Assembly: GCF_002911665.1 (NCBI RefSeq)
Contig: NZ_MTBP01000001.1
Span: 2,418,001 to 2,482,000 of the forward strand
Origin: Actinomadura rubteroloni
GTDB lineage: Bacteria > Actinomycetota > Actinomycetes > Streptosporangiales > Streptosporangiaceae
Reading direction: 5' to 3'
DNA length: 64,000 nucleotides
Shown here: positions 54,798 through 62,955 of the stretch, in pieces
How the letters are laid out: every line of letters starts with the position of its first letter
Position numbering within the stretch: the stretch's first letter is position 1
Position numbers and translations under genes: made by a program
The notes under the pieces: model-generated
What the model saw: only the letters and a program-made list of their open reading frames with translations
Databases searched by the model: none
Told to the model about the DNA's origin: nothing

Positions 54798-55672
54798 CCG
54801 CCGGAGGGCTCGGGGGCGTGGGCCACCGCCACTGGGCAGGGGGCCTGGTCTAGAAGGGCGCGGCTTACGGAGCCCAGGAGCAGGCCGCGGAAGCCGCCCA
54901 GGCCTCGGGAGCCGACTACCAAGAGGCCGGCGTCGGCCGAGGCTTCCAGGAGGACTTCGCGGGGAGGGCCGATTTCTACTCGGGCGTCCACCTTTACCTC
55001 GGGGTATTCGTCGCGCCAGGGGGCGATGAGGCGGGCCAGGCGGTCTTGGGCCAGGCCGCGCAGGTCGTCGGCGTTCAGCAACGGCAGCACGCCGCTCTCG
55101 ACGCTTCGGGGCCAGGCGAGAAGGACGACGAGTGACGTCCGGTGCAAGTGGGCTTCGGTGAAGCCGACGCCTACGGCCTGGCGGGACGCCTCGGAGCCGT
55201 CCACGCCTACGACCACGTTCCCGGATTCGACGCGTTCGTGCGTCTGCTTTTCCTCGCGCACCACGACCACCGGGCACGGTGAGTGGGCCGTCATCTCCAC
55301 GGCCGCCGAGCCGATGACGAGATTGCCGAACTTGCTGTGGCTGCGCGAGCCGACGACGACCAGTTCGGCTTCGGCGGCGGCGTCCATCAGGACCGAGGAC
55401 GCCGAGCCGCGCCCGAGGACGGACTCGACGTTGTCCCATTCCTCCCGGGCGCGTTCCACGCCGTGTTCCAGGAGCTGTTCGGCGGCGAGTTTGAGGTCGG
55501 TGTCGGGGAACGTCATCGGCCCCGCGCTCATGTAGACCTCCCAGGCGTGGCACAGCGTGAGCGGCACCGCGCGCCGGCGGGCCTCCACGGCCGCCCAGAG
55601 CACGGCCTTCTCGCTCTTGGGCGAGCCGTCGAACCCGACGACGACGCCGCGTGCCGCGTGCCGGTCACCCAT
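54794..55672 (-). CDS. Tandem-domain universal stress protein 2
   Basis: A 292-residue double UspA protein: GVVVGFDGSPKSEKAVLWAA, VVGSRSHSKFGNLVIGSAA in domain 1 (a less canonical ATP loop), VVVGVDGSEASRQAV and VVGSRGLGGFRGLLLGSVS in domain 2. I start it at 55672 (MGDRHAARG). It overlaps the next Usp gene by 4 bp and is 96 bp from the previous one. The close pair suggests one transcript. Confidence 0.93.
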   Translation of the reverse strand: MGDRHAARGVVVGFDGSPKSEKAVLWAAVEARRRAVPLTLCHAWEVYMSAGPMTFPDTDLKLAAEQLLEHGVERAREEWDNVESVLGRGSASSVLMDAAAEAELVVVGSRSHSKFGNLVIGSAAVEMTAHSPCPVVVVREEKQTHERVESGNVVVGVDGSEASRQAVGVGFTEAHLHRTSLVVLLAWPRSVESGVLPLLNADDLRGLAQDRLARLIAPWRDEYPEVKVDARVEIGPPREVLLEASADAGLLVVGSRGLGGFRGLLLGSVSRALLDQAPCPVAVAHAPEPSGG

Positions 55673-55768
55673 CGGTCCTGCCTTCCGCAACGGGACGGTC
55701 TTCCGGCTGATGCCCGGGGCGTCCCGTGGACGACCCCGGCGCCGGGTAAGTCTTGCGCCAAACCCCCA

Positions 55769-56611
55769 TCAGGCGGGCGGGACGACGGCGACGGTCCCGG
55801 GCGCGTGTTGCAGTACCGCGCTGCTGGTCGCGCCGAGGCGAAGCGGTTCGAGGCCGCCGACGCCCCGGTTGCCGACGACGACGAGCCCGGCGGAACCGGC
55901 CTCCTCCAGCAGCGTCTCGCGGGGTGGGCGCAGGTCCAGGGCGGTGCGGGTGGTGACGTCCGGGAACTTGGTCTGCCAGGGCGCGACGGCGCGTTCGAGG
56001 CGGGCGCCGCAGACGCGCCGCAGCTCCTCGGAGTCGCCGTAGAGCGCCAGGTCGCCGTTGGGGGCGGCGCTCGGCTCCCACGAGCCGTACACCGCGCGGA
56101 CGCTCCAGCCCCGCAGCGTGGCCTCTTCGTAGGCGAAGGCGAGCGCGGCGTCGCTGGCGGCCGAGCCGTCCACGCCGACGACGACCTCGGAGAACGTCTC
56201 GGCCCGGTCCCGGACGACCAGGACGGGGCAGTGCGCCGTCGCCGCCAGCCGGATCGACGTCGACCCGAGCGGCACCCCGCCGGGCTGGTGGGACCCGACG
56301 ACGATCACCTCGGCGGTCTGGGCCTCGTGCATCAGCGCCGCGTAGGGCGGCCCGTCCAGGAGCCGCTTGACGATCCGGACGGCCGGTACCGCGTCGTGGG
56401 CCAACGCGACGCCCTGGTCGAGGATGTGGTCGGCCATGCGCTTGACGATCGTGACGGTGTCGGCGTCGACGTAGGAGTCCGGGTACGGCCAGCGCCAGAC
56501 GTGGCAGACGGTCAGCGGCAGGCGGCGCAGCCGGGCCTCCCGCGCCGCCCAGCGCAGGGCGTGCTCGCTCTCCTTGGTGCCGTCGTAGCCGACGAGGACG
56601 TGCGACCCCAT
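55769..56611 (-). CDS. Tandem-domain universal stress protein 3
   Basis: A 280-residue double UspA protein: HVLVGYDGTKESEHALRWAA and VVGSHQPGGVPLGSTSIRLA in domain 1, VVVGVDGSAASDAALAFAY and VVGNRGVGGLEPLRLGATS in domain 2. It starts opposite a phosphotransferase/kinase fusion gene of a type often found with Usp genes in mycobacterial DosR regulons. The 92-bp gap between the divergent starts shows no clear DosR box. Confidence 0.93.
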   Translation of the reverse strand: MGSHVLVGYDGTKESEHALRWAAREARLRRLPLTVCHVWRWPYPDSYVDADTVTIVKRMADHILDQGVALAHDAVPAVRIVKRLLDGPPYAALMHEAQTAEVIVVGSHQPGGVPLGSTSIRLAATAHCPVLVVRDRAETFSEVVVGVDGSAASDAALAFAYEEATLRGWSVRAVYGSWEPSAAPNGDLALYGDSEELRRVCGARLERAVAPWQTKFPDVTTRTALDLRPPRETLLEEAGSAGLVVVGNRGVGGLEPLRLGATSSAVLQHAPGTVAVVPPA

Positions 56612-56703
56612 GATGTATCCCCCGATTTCCCCCGTTACCTGCGCAAAGAGCCCTTCCCCGCCTCCGCCGGATGAACCGGTGCCGGGACGGGCAGGGGCGC
56701 GCC

Positions 56704-58107
56704 ATGACGGGAGCAGAGGTGCGCGAGACCCACACCGCCGTCGTGTTCTTCGTCGGCGACCGCGCCTACAAGCTGAAGAAGCCCGTGGACCTCGGGTTCG
56801 TGGACTTCCGCGACCGCGCGGCCCGCGAGCGCGCCTGCCGCGCGGAGGTGCGGCTGAACCGGCGGTTCGCCCCGGACGTGTACCTCGGCGTCGCCGACGT
56901 CACCGGCCCGGACGGCGATCTCTGCGACCACCTGGTCGTCATGCGGCGGCTGCCGGCGGAGCGGCGGCTGGCGGCGCTCGTCCGCGCGGGGGAGCCGGTG
57001 GACGACGCGCTGCGCGCCACGGCGAAACTGCTGGCGTCCTGGCACGCGCGGGCGCCGCGCGGCCCGGAGATCACGGCGGACGGCGGCCGGGACGCGCTGC
57101 GCGCCCGCTGGGAGCAAGGGTTCGCGCAGGTCCGGCTGGACGGCCAGAACGAGATAGAGGAGCGCGTCCACCGCTTCCTCGCCGGACGGGCCGACCTGTT
57201 CGCCGCGCGCGAGGACCGGATCGTGGACGGCCACGGCGACCTGCTCGCCGACGACGTCTTCTGCCTGGACGACGGCCCGCGCGTCCTGGACTGCCTGGAG
57301 TTCGACGCGGACCTGCGCCACCTGGACGGCCTGGACGACGCCGCCTTCCTCGCCATGGACCTGGAACGCCTCGGCGCCCCCGAGGAGGCGCGAAAGTTCG
57401 TCGGCTGGTACGCCGAGTTCGCCGCCGACCCCGCCCCGCCGTCCCTGCTGCACCACTATGTCGCCTACCGGGCGTTCGTCCGGGCGCGGGTGGCGTGCCT
57501 GCGGGCCGCGCAGGGCGCGCCGGACCCCGGCGCCGACGCGCTCGCCGGCCTCGCGCTGCGGCATCTGCGGGCGGGCGCGGTGACGGTCGTCCTGGTCGGC
57601 GGCCTGCCCGGCACCGGGAAGTCCACGCTGGCGGGCGGGCTCGCGGCAAGGCTCGGCGCGACCGTCCTCGGCAGCGACCGCGTCCGCAAGGAACTCGCCG
57701 GCCTGACCCCGGAGACGTCCGCCGCAGCGCCCTACGCCACCGGTCTCTACGCGCCCGAGCACACCCGCCGCACCTACGCCGAGCTGGCCGGACGCGCGGC
57801 GCGGTTGCTGCGGCGCGGCGAGACGGTCGTGCTGGACGCGTCCTGGACGTCCGCCGAGCACCGCGCGCTCGCGGCCGAGGCGGCGCAGCGCGAGCACGCC
57901 GACCTGGTCGCGATCGAGTGCCGCGCCCCAGGCGACGTGACGGCCGCGCGGCTGCGGAACCGCGGGCCGGGCGCGTCCGACGCCGACCGCGACACGGCGC
58001 GGAGCATGGCCGGGCGCGCCGACCCGTGGCCGGAAGCCGTCCCGCTGGACACGACGGGCCCGGCGCTGGACCGGGCGTTGGAGATCGTCCGGGCTAGGGC
58101 GCGCTGA
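56704..58107 (+). CDS. Aminoglycoside-phosphotransferase-like/P-loop kinase fusion (COG2187-COG0645 type)
   Basis: A 467-residue fusion. The N-terminal part resembles APH kinases (AYKLKKPVDLGFVDFR with ATP-contact Lys, VDGHGDLLADDVF catalytic loop, LDCLEFDADLR metal-binding Asp). The C-terminal part is a P-loop kinase with GGLPGTGKSTLAGG at about residues 300-312 and LRRGETVVLDASW. Such fusions sit beside Usp genes in mycobacterial hypoxia regulons; the substrate is unknown. The ATG at 56704 has AGGGG upstream; a start at 56671 is possible. It overlaps the convergent quinone oxidoreductase gene by 14 bp. Confidence 0.87.
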   Translation: MTGAEVRETHTAVVFFVGDRAYKLKKPVDLGFVDFRDRAARERACRAEVRLNRRFAPDVYLGVADVTGPDGDLCDHLVVMRRLPAERRLAALVRAGEPVDDALRATAKLLASWHARAPRGPEITADGGRDALRARWEQGFAQVRLDGQNEIEERVHRFLAGRADLFAAREDRIVDGHGDLLADDVFCLDDGPRVLDCLEFDADLRHLDGLDDAAFLAMDLERLGAPEEARKFVGWYAEFAADPAPPSLLHHYVAYRAFVRARVACLRAAQGAPDPGADALAGLALRHLRAGAVTVVLVGGLPGTGKSTLAGGLAARLGATVLGSDRVRKELAGLTPETSAAAPYATGLYAPEHTRRTYAELAGRAARLLRRGETVVLDASWTSAEHRALAAEAAQREHADLVAIECRAPGDVTAARLRNRGPGASDADRDTARSMAGRADPWPEAVPLDTTGPALDRALEIVRARAR

Positions 58108-59113
58108 CGTCGATCAGCACCTTGCCGACCGCGCCGCCCTCCACCGCGTCGTGCGCGGCGGCGGTCTCGGCGAGCGGGTGGCGGTGCAGGGGGAGCCCGG
58201 CGTCCGCGCCGACGGGCAGCGCCCCGTCGCGCAGCGCGGCGCCGACGTCCTCGGCGCCCGCCCGCAGCGCGGAAGGGGCCAGGGTGTAGAGGACGAGGAA
58301 CTGGTAGCGCGCGTTGAGGAAAAGGTTCGCGCCGAAGTCCAGCGTGAGCGCGCCGCCGCCGCGCTCGTTGCCGTAGACGGCGACGGTCCCGCCCGTCCGG
58401 AGCACGGACGCATTCAGCGCGGCGTTGGCGGACGCGGCGACCTCGACCACGATGTCCACGCCGTCCGGGGCGGCCCGGCGGATCGCGTCGGCGGCGTCCG
58501 GACGCGTGTAGAACACGACGTCGTGCGCCCCGGCCGCCCGCACCAGCTCGGCCTTGGCGTCCCCGCTGACCGTGCTGATCACCGTCGCGCCGGCCCAGCG
58601 GGCGAGCTGGATCGCCGCGTGCCCGACCGCGCCCGCGCCGCCGGGGACGAGCACCGTCCGCCCCGCGAGCGCGCCCGGCGCGAGCCGGGACGGCCCGTCC
58701 TCGGCGACGGTCAGCGCGCGGTGCGCCGTCACCGCCGGGACGCCCACGGACGCGCCGAGGTCGAAGCTCGCGCCGTCCGGCAGCGGGAACACGCGCTCGG
58801 CGGGCAGGACGGTGTACTCCTGCGCCGTGCCCGACAGCGGCCCGTAGTGCGCGGACATCATCGTCCAGACGCGGTCGCCCGGCAGCAGGCCCTCGACGCC
58901 GGGGCCGACCGCGTCCACGACGCCCGCTCCGTCCTGGTTCGGCACGGCCTCGCCGTCGACGGGGCTGCCCTGCCGCTGCTTCCAGTCCGTCGGGTTCACG
59001 CCCGACACGACGACCCTCACCCGCACCTCGCCCGGCCCCGGCTCGCGCGGCTCCCGCTCCACGAGCTTCAGGACGTCGGACGGCCCGTTCTCCGCATAAA
59101 CAACAGCTCTCAT
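58094..59113 (-). CDS. NADPH:quinone oxidoreductase-like MDR dehydrogenase
   Basis: A 339-residue medium-chain dehydrogenase: MRAVVYAENGPSDVLKLVE, VVVSGVNPTDWKQRQG, NQDGAGVVDAVGPGVEG, cofactor motif VLVPGGAGAVGHAAIQLARWAGATVI and DVSAP at the end. No zinc-ligand Cys cluster is seen, matching the zeta-crystallin/quinone reductase branch. It reduces quinones or enones with NADPH. Confidence 0.93.
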   Translation of the reverse strand: MRAVVYAENGPSDVLKLVEREPREPGPGEVRVRVVVSGVNPTDWKQRQGSPVDGEAVPNQDGAGVVDAVGPGVEGLLPGDRVWTMMSAHYGPLSGTAQEYTVLPAERVFPLPDGASFDLGASVGVPAVTAHRALTVAEDGPSRLAPGALAGRTVLVPGGAGAVGHAAIQLARWAGATVISTVSGDAKAELVRAAGAHDVVFYTRPDAADAIRRAAPDGVDIVVEVAASANAALNASVLRTGGTVAVYGNERGGGALTLDFGANLFLNARYQFLVLYTLAPSALRAGAEDVGAALRDGALPVGADAGLPLHRHPLAETAAAHDAVEGGAVGKVLIDVSAP

Positions 59114-59123
59114 GCCCCAGGCC

Positions 59124-59804
59124 CTACCCCGCAGGACGGGTCAGCAGCGCGACGGCGTCCGTCAGCGTGGTGACGCGCGGCACATCCGGCACGTCCGGCC
59201 CGGCGCCGGACCGGTCGAGCCACACGCCGCGCAGGCCCGCGGACGAAGCGCCGCGCGCGTCCACGTCCAGCCGGTCGCCGACGTAGGCGACGCGGGCGGG
59301 AGCGAGCCCGAGCGCCGCGCACGCCGTCGTGAAGATCCGCGCGGCGGGCTTGGCGCACCCGGCCTCGGCGGACGTCAGGACGTAGGGGAGTTCGAGCCCG
59401 AGCGCCGCGACTTTGGCCCGCTGCTGCGCGGGATGGCCGTTGGTGATCACGCCGAGCCGCAGCCCGGCGAGGGCCGCCAGCGCGGGCGCCGCGTCGGGGA
59501 ACGGACGCCACGCCGCCTCATAGCGCGGCACGTACGCGGCGATCCAGGCGTCGGCGCGGGCGTCGTCCCAGGCGCCGAGGCCGAGGTCGGCGGCGAGCGC
59601 GGTGATCCGGAACCGGCGCTGCTCGGCGAAGGTCAGCTCGCCCGCGAGGTACCGGTCCACGGCGATGTCCGTCAGCTCCGCCCAGCGCGGGACGAGCACA
59701 TCGGGGTCGACGTCCGGGAACGCGGCGGTGACGGCCTCGGCCGCGGCGCCGTCGTGGTCCAGCAGCGTGTTGTCGAGGTCGAACAGCACGGCGTCGAAGG
59801 GCAC
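59124..59804 (-). CDS. HAD-superfamily hydrolase
   Basis: A 226-residue HAD phosphatase: motif I FDLDNTLLDH (Asp nucleophile), motif II VITNGH, motif III Lys in CAKPAARIF and motif IV VGDRLDVDARGA. The closest resemblance is the YjjG/HAD-IA subgroup. The GTG at 59804 follows TAGGAT by exactly 7 nt, a leaderless promoter arrangement. The substrate is unknown. Confidence 0.92.
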   Translation of the reverse strand: MPFDAVLFDLDNTLLDHDGAAAEAVTAAFPDVDPDVLVPRWAELTDIAVDRYLAGELTFAEQRRFRITALAADLGLGAWDDARADAWIAAYVPRYEAAWRPFPDAAPALAALAGLRLGVITNGHPAQQRAKVAALGLELPYVLTSAEAGCAKPAARIFTTACAALGLAPARVAYVGDRLDVDARGASSAGLRGVWLDRSGAGPDVPDVPRVTTLTDAVALLTRPAG

Positions 59805-59814
59805 GCTCCCGATC

Positions 59815-60279
59815 CTAGGCGGGGCCGAACCAGCCGGGCAGGTCCAGGCGCCAGACGTCGGCGGGCGTGACGGCGGCAAGGTCGCGTTCCAGCGCCCGGA
59901 CGCGGTCGTCGCCGAGCGCGTCCGCCCACCGCTGCCGCGCCCGCGCGAACCCGGCGGCCGACCGCGCGAGCGCGTCGTGGGCGCGCGGCGTCAGCCGGAC
60001 GGTCCGCCGCCGCGCGTCGCGGGGGTCGCGCCCGCGCTCGACGTAGCCGGCCCGGGCGAGGGCGTCCAGCGTCTTGCCCGCCGCCTGCTTGGACACCCCG
60101 AGGCGGCGGCCCAGCTCGGCGGCGGTGGTGCCGTCCGGGCCGATGGCCTGGAAGACGAAGCCGTGCATGGGCCGCAGGTCCGGGTGGCCCGCGGCGGCGA
60201 GTTCGACGTGGACGTCGTCGATGATCGCGCGGAAGCCGAGGAGCAGGCGCAGCGGGAGGTCCCAGGGTTCGCTTGACAT
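59815..60279 (-). CDS. MarR-family transcriptional regulator
   Basis: A 154-residue MarR protein: LRPMHGFVFQAIGPDGTTAAELGRRLGVSKQAAGKTLDALARAGYVERG and the wing DPRDARRRTVRLTPRAHDAL. I start it at the ATG at 60279. Divergent from a cupin gene; the 56-bp gap is filled with two inverted-repeat sites, so it very likely controls both genes. Confidence 0.93.
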   Translation of the reverse strand: MSSEPWDLPLRLLLGFRAIIDDVHVELAAAGHPDLRPMHGFVFQAIGPDGTTAAELGRRLGVSKQAAGKTLDALARAGYVERGRDPRDARRRTVRLTPRAHDALARSAAGFARARQRWADALGDDRVRALERDLAAVTPADVWRLDLPGWFGPA

Positions 60280-60282
60280 GAA

Positions 60283-60319
60283 AGACAACCTCGTTGACTA
60301 TATGGACAACGACATTGTC
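60283..60319. promoter_or_regulatory. Paired MarR operators between marR and cupin gene
   Basis: Site 1: AGACAACctcGTTGACT (60283-60299), arms matching at 6 of 7 positions. Site 2: GACAAcgacaTTGTC (60305-60319), perfect 5-bp arms. Both share the GACAA core and are centred 21 bp, about two helical turns, apart. They fit dimeric MarR binding that blocks both promoters. Confidence 0.7.
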
Positions 60320-60335
60320 TATCTTAGGGAACCCG

Positions 60336-60713
60336 ATGACTGTCATCCGCCACGCCGACGCCCGGCGCACCGAGACCCCGAACGCCGTCATGACCACGCT
60401 CGCCTCGCCCGCCCAGGGCGGCGCCGACCTGTCCGTCTGGCGGACCGAGATGGGCGGCGGCGCGGCCGGCCCCCGGCACACGTCCGGCACCGGGCAGGTC
60501 TGGACGTTCCTCACCGGTTCGGCGGCCGTCGACCTCGGCGGCGACCGGCTCGACCTGGCCGAGGGCGACACCGCCGTGCTGCCCGCCGACGTTCCGCGCC
60601 AGGTCACGGCCGGGCCGGACGGGTTCACCGCCGTCGTCGCCGCGCAGGCCGGGACCGTCGTCTACGACGTGGGCGGAAGGGACGAGCGGATCGTCCCGGA
60701 CTGGGTCCGCTAG
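60336..60713 (+). CDS. Small cupin-domain protein
   Basis: A 125-residue single-domain cupin: GPRHTSGTGQVWTFLTGSAAVDLGGDRLDLAEGDTAVLPADVPRQV contains the two cupin motifs. Metal ligands His (RHTSG) and a C-terminal motif residue appear only partly conserved. The ATG at 60336 follows AGGGAACCCG. Its TAG stop shares CTAG with the convergent response regulator gene. Likely a ligand-inducible enzyme or binding protein controlled by the divergent MarR. Confidence 0.88.
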   Translation: MTVIRHADARRTETPNAVMTTLASPAQGGADLSVWRTEMGGGAAGPRHTSGTGQVWTFLTGSAAVDLGGDRLDLAEGDTAVLPADVPRQVTAGPDGFTAVVAAQAGTVVYDVGGRDERIVPDWVR

Positions 60714-61354
60714 ACGTTGAGGTAGGCCAGGACGGCCAGGACGCGGCGGTTGTCGTCCTCCGACACCGGCAGGTCGAGCTTGGCGAAGATGTTCGCGGTG
60801 TGCTTGCCGATCGCCTTCTCGGTGACGACCAGGCGCGCCGCGATCGCCGCGTTCGACCGTCCCTCGGCCATCAGCCCCAGCACCTCGCGCTCGCGGGGCG
60901 TCAGCCGCTGCACCGGCTCCTCGGCGGCGTGCCGGGTGAGCAGGGTCGCGACGACGTCGGGGTCCAGCGCGGTCCCGCCCGCCGCGACGCGTTTGACGGC
61001 GTCCACGAACTGGGCGACGTCCGACACGCGGTCCTTCAGCAGGTAGCCGATGCCGCCCGAGCCGTCCGACAGCAGCTCGCGCGCGTACAGCCGCTCCACG
61101 TGCTGCGACAGGACGAGCACCGGCAGCCCCGGCCGCTCCTTGCGGGCCTCCAGCGCGGCGCGCAGCCCCTCGTCGGTGAAGGTGGGCGGCAGCCGGACGT
61201 CCACGACCGCCACGTCCGGACGGTGCTCGGTGAGCGCCCGCAGCAGCGACGGACCGTTGTCCACCGCCGCGACGACCTCGAACCCGAACGCCTCCAGCAG
61301 GCGGATCAGCCCGTCCCGGAGGAGGGCGAGGTCCTCGGCGATGACAACGCGCAC
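60710..61354 (-). CDS. LuxR/NarL-family response regulator
   Basis: A 214-residue regulator with receiver motifs VVIAEDLALLRDGL, VAVVDVRLPPTFTDEGL (phospho-Asp), LVLSQ and YLLKDRVSD, and LuxR HTH LTPREREVLGLMAEGRSNAAIAARLVVTEKAIGKHTANIFAKLDL. GTG start inside the kinase gene, a 49-bp overlap, so the two are tightly coupled. Confidence 0.95.
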   Translation of the reverse strand: MRVVIAEDLALLRDGLIRLLEAFGFEVVAAVDNGPSLLRALTEHRPDVAVVDVRLPPTFTDEGLRAALEARKERPGLPVLVLSQHVERLYARELLSDGSGGIGYLLKDRVSDVAQFVDAVKRVAAGGTALDPDVVATLLTRHAAEEPVQRLTPREREVLGLMAEGRSNAAIAARLVVTEKAIGKHTANIFAKLDLPVSEDDNRRVLAVLAYLNV

Positions 61355-62583
61355 GGCAGCTCCAGGGTGACGATCGTCGGCCCGCCGGGCGGGCTCGTCA
61401 CCGCCATCGTGCCATCGAACGCCGCCAGCCGCCGTTCCACGCCCGCGAGGCCGCCGCCGGGCGTCACCGCGGCGCCGCCCGTCCCGTCGTCGCCGACGAT
61501 GGCCCGCAGCCGCCGTCCGTCGTGGTCCAGCTCGACCCACGCGCGGGCCGCGCCGCTGTGCTTGACGACGTTCGCGAGCGCCTCGGCGACCGCGAAGTAC
61601 CCCGCCGACTCGACCGGGGCGTCGGGGCGTCCGGGCAGCTCGACGGACACGTCCACCGGGATCGGGAGGGACAGCGCGAGCGCCCGCACGCCGCCGTCCA
61701 GGCCGCGTTCGGCGAGCACCGGGGGATGGATGCCGCGCACCAGGTCGCGCAGCTCGGTCAGCGCCGTCCCGCTCGCCTGGCGCGCCTCGGCCAGCAGCCG
61801 CGCCGCCGTCTCGGGGTCGCGGCGCATCAGCTCCTCGGCCAGCCCGATGTTCATGCTGAGCGCGACCAGCCGGGCCTGCGCGCCGTCGTGCAGGTCCCGC
61901 TCGATGCGGCGCAGCTCGGCGGCGGACGCGTCCACGGCCTCCTCGCGCGTCGTGGCCAGGTGCGCGACGCGGCGTTCGAGCGCGTCGCGGGTCGGGGCGA
62001 GCAGCGACCGGGAGAACCGGGCGTGCGCGCGGAGTAGCGCCGGGGCGAGCGGCAGGCCCGCGAGGACGAGCAGCGCCGCGAGCACGAGCGTCGCGGCGGT
62101 GCCCGAAATCCCGTAGTCGGCCAGCGGCCAGAACGGGCCCCAGCCGTAGCCGCTGATGCGGGCGAGCCAGGGCGCGACCGCGATGCCCTCCAGCCCGTAG
62201 ACCAGGCACGCGCCCGGGACGAGCCCGAGCACGAACCCGACCGGGATGTTCACCAGCAACCACAGGACGTCCCGCCAGGTCGCGGGGTCGCCGAGCACCC
62301 ACGCTGCGCGCCGCCATGGCGACCGGCCCGCGGGCTCGGGACGGTAGGGGCGCGCGATCTCCACGCCCGTCCAGTCCGCCGCCCACGTCCGCTGCTGGTC
62401 GGCCAGGGCGCGCACCGACAGCAGGGCGACGGGCGCGAGGACGAGCCCCACCCCCGCCGCCGGGATCAGCGCCAGCGACACGACCGTGATCACCAGCAGC
62501 GGGATCCCCGCCGCGAGCGCCACCGCCGCGACCGCGAGCCCGCGCGCCGCCGTGCCGGCCGCACGCCGTCCGGCCTGGGCATC
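61306..62583 (-). CDS. NarL-type sensor histidine kinase with sensor domain of six or so helices
   Basis: A 425-residue kinase: five or six helices in the first 190 residues, HisKA_3 (RRIERDLHDGAQARLVALSMNIGLAEEL with the phospho-His), N-box FAVAEALANVVKHS and GDDGTGGA / GGGLAGVERRL. AAGGAGG precedes the ATG at 62583. It is the partner of the regulator at 60710. The sensor region resembles the DUF4118/PspC-type putative sensor domain of actinobacterial kinases. Confidence 0.94.
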   Translation of the reverse strand, partial: DAQAGRRAAGTAARGLAVAAVALAAGIPLLVITVVSLALIPAAGVGLVLAPVALLSVRALADQQRTWAADWTGVEIARPYRPEPAGRSPWRRAAWVLGDPATWRDVLWLLVNIPVGFVLGLVPGACLVYGLEGIAVAPWLARISGYGWGPFWPLADYGISGTAATLVLAALLVLAGLPLAPALLRAHARFSRSLLAPTRDALERRVAHLATTREEAVDASAAELRRIERDLHDGAQARLVALSMNIGLAEELMRRDPETAARLLAEARQASGTALTELRDLVRGIHPPVLAERGLDGGVRALALSLPIPVDVSVELPGRPDAPVESAGYFAVAEALANVVKHSGAARAWVELDHDGRRLRAIVGDDGTGGAAVTPGGGLAGVERRLAAFDGTMAVTSPPGGPTIVTLELPCALSSPRTSPSSGTG

Positions 62584-62955
62584 CATCACCGACCACCTCC
62601 TTCCGACGGTCCCATTCTCACCGGCGGGGGAGCGCGGGCGCAGGGGGCCTAGACCCCCTGTCGCGGGGAGGTCTTCGCCGCGAATTCCCGTCCGCGATAC
62701 GAGACGGTAATTGCGCGTCCCGTGCTCCATTCCGTGTCCGGATCCGGCCAGTTAGCGGGTCGGCGGAAACAAACCGGCGCCGCGCGCGTCTCATGGAGTA
62801 GCTCCCGGTTCTCCTCGACGTTCGCAGGGTCCGGTGGCGTTTGGACCGGTCCAAACAATCGCCTGGAATTCGTCCCGCATTAAGGGGCGAACCGACTTGA
62901 GCGGCCCGGTAGGTTTGCCGTAAATAGGACGCACCAACTCAACGAGCGGACGGGG
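62584..62955. other. Intergenic region between the kinase and pseudokinase genes
   Basis: A 372-bp divergent promoter region with lower GC from about 62690. No gene seen. It carries the 18-bp palindrome at 62839-62856 and several AT-rich blocks (for example GTAAATAGG near 62920) that may be promoter elements for the gene at 62956. Confidence 0.6.
62839..62856. promoter_or_regulatory. Perfect 18-bp palindrome
   Basis: GTTTGGACCGGTCCAAAC is identical to its reverse complement over all 18 bases. It lies 100 bp before the pseudokinase gene and 256 bp before the sensor kinase gene. A dimeric regulator, for example of the GntR or TetR type, is the likely ligand, but none is encoded next to it. Confidence 0.65.
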
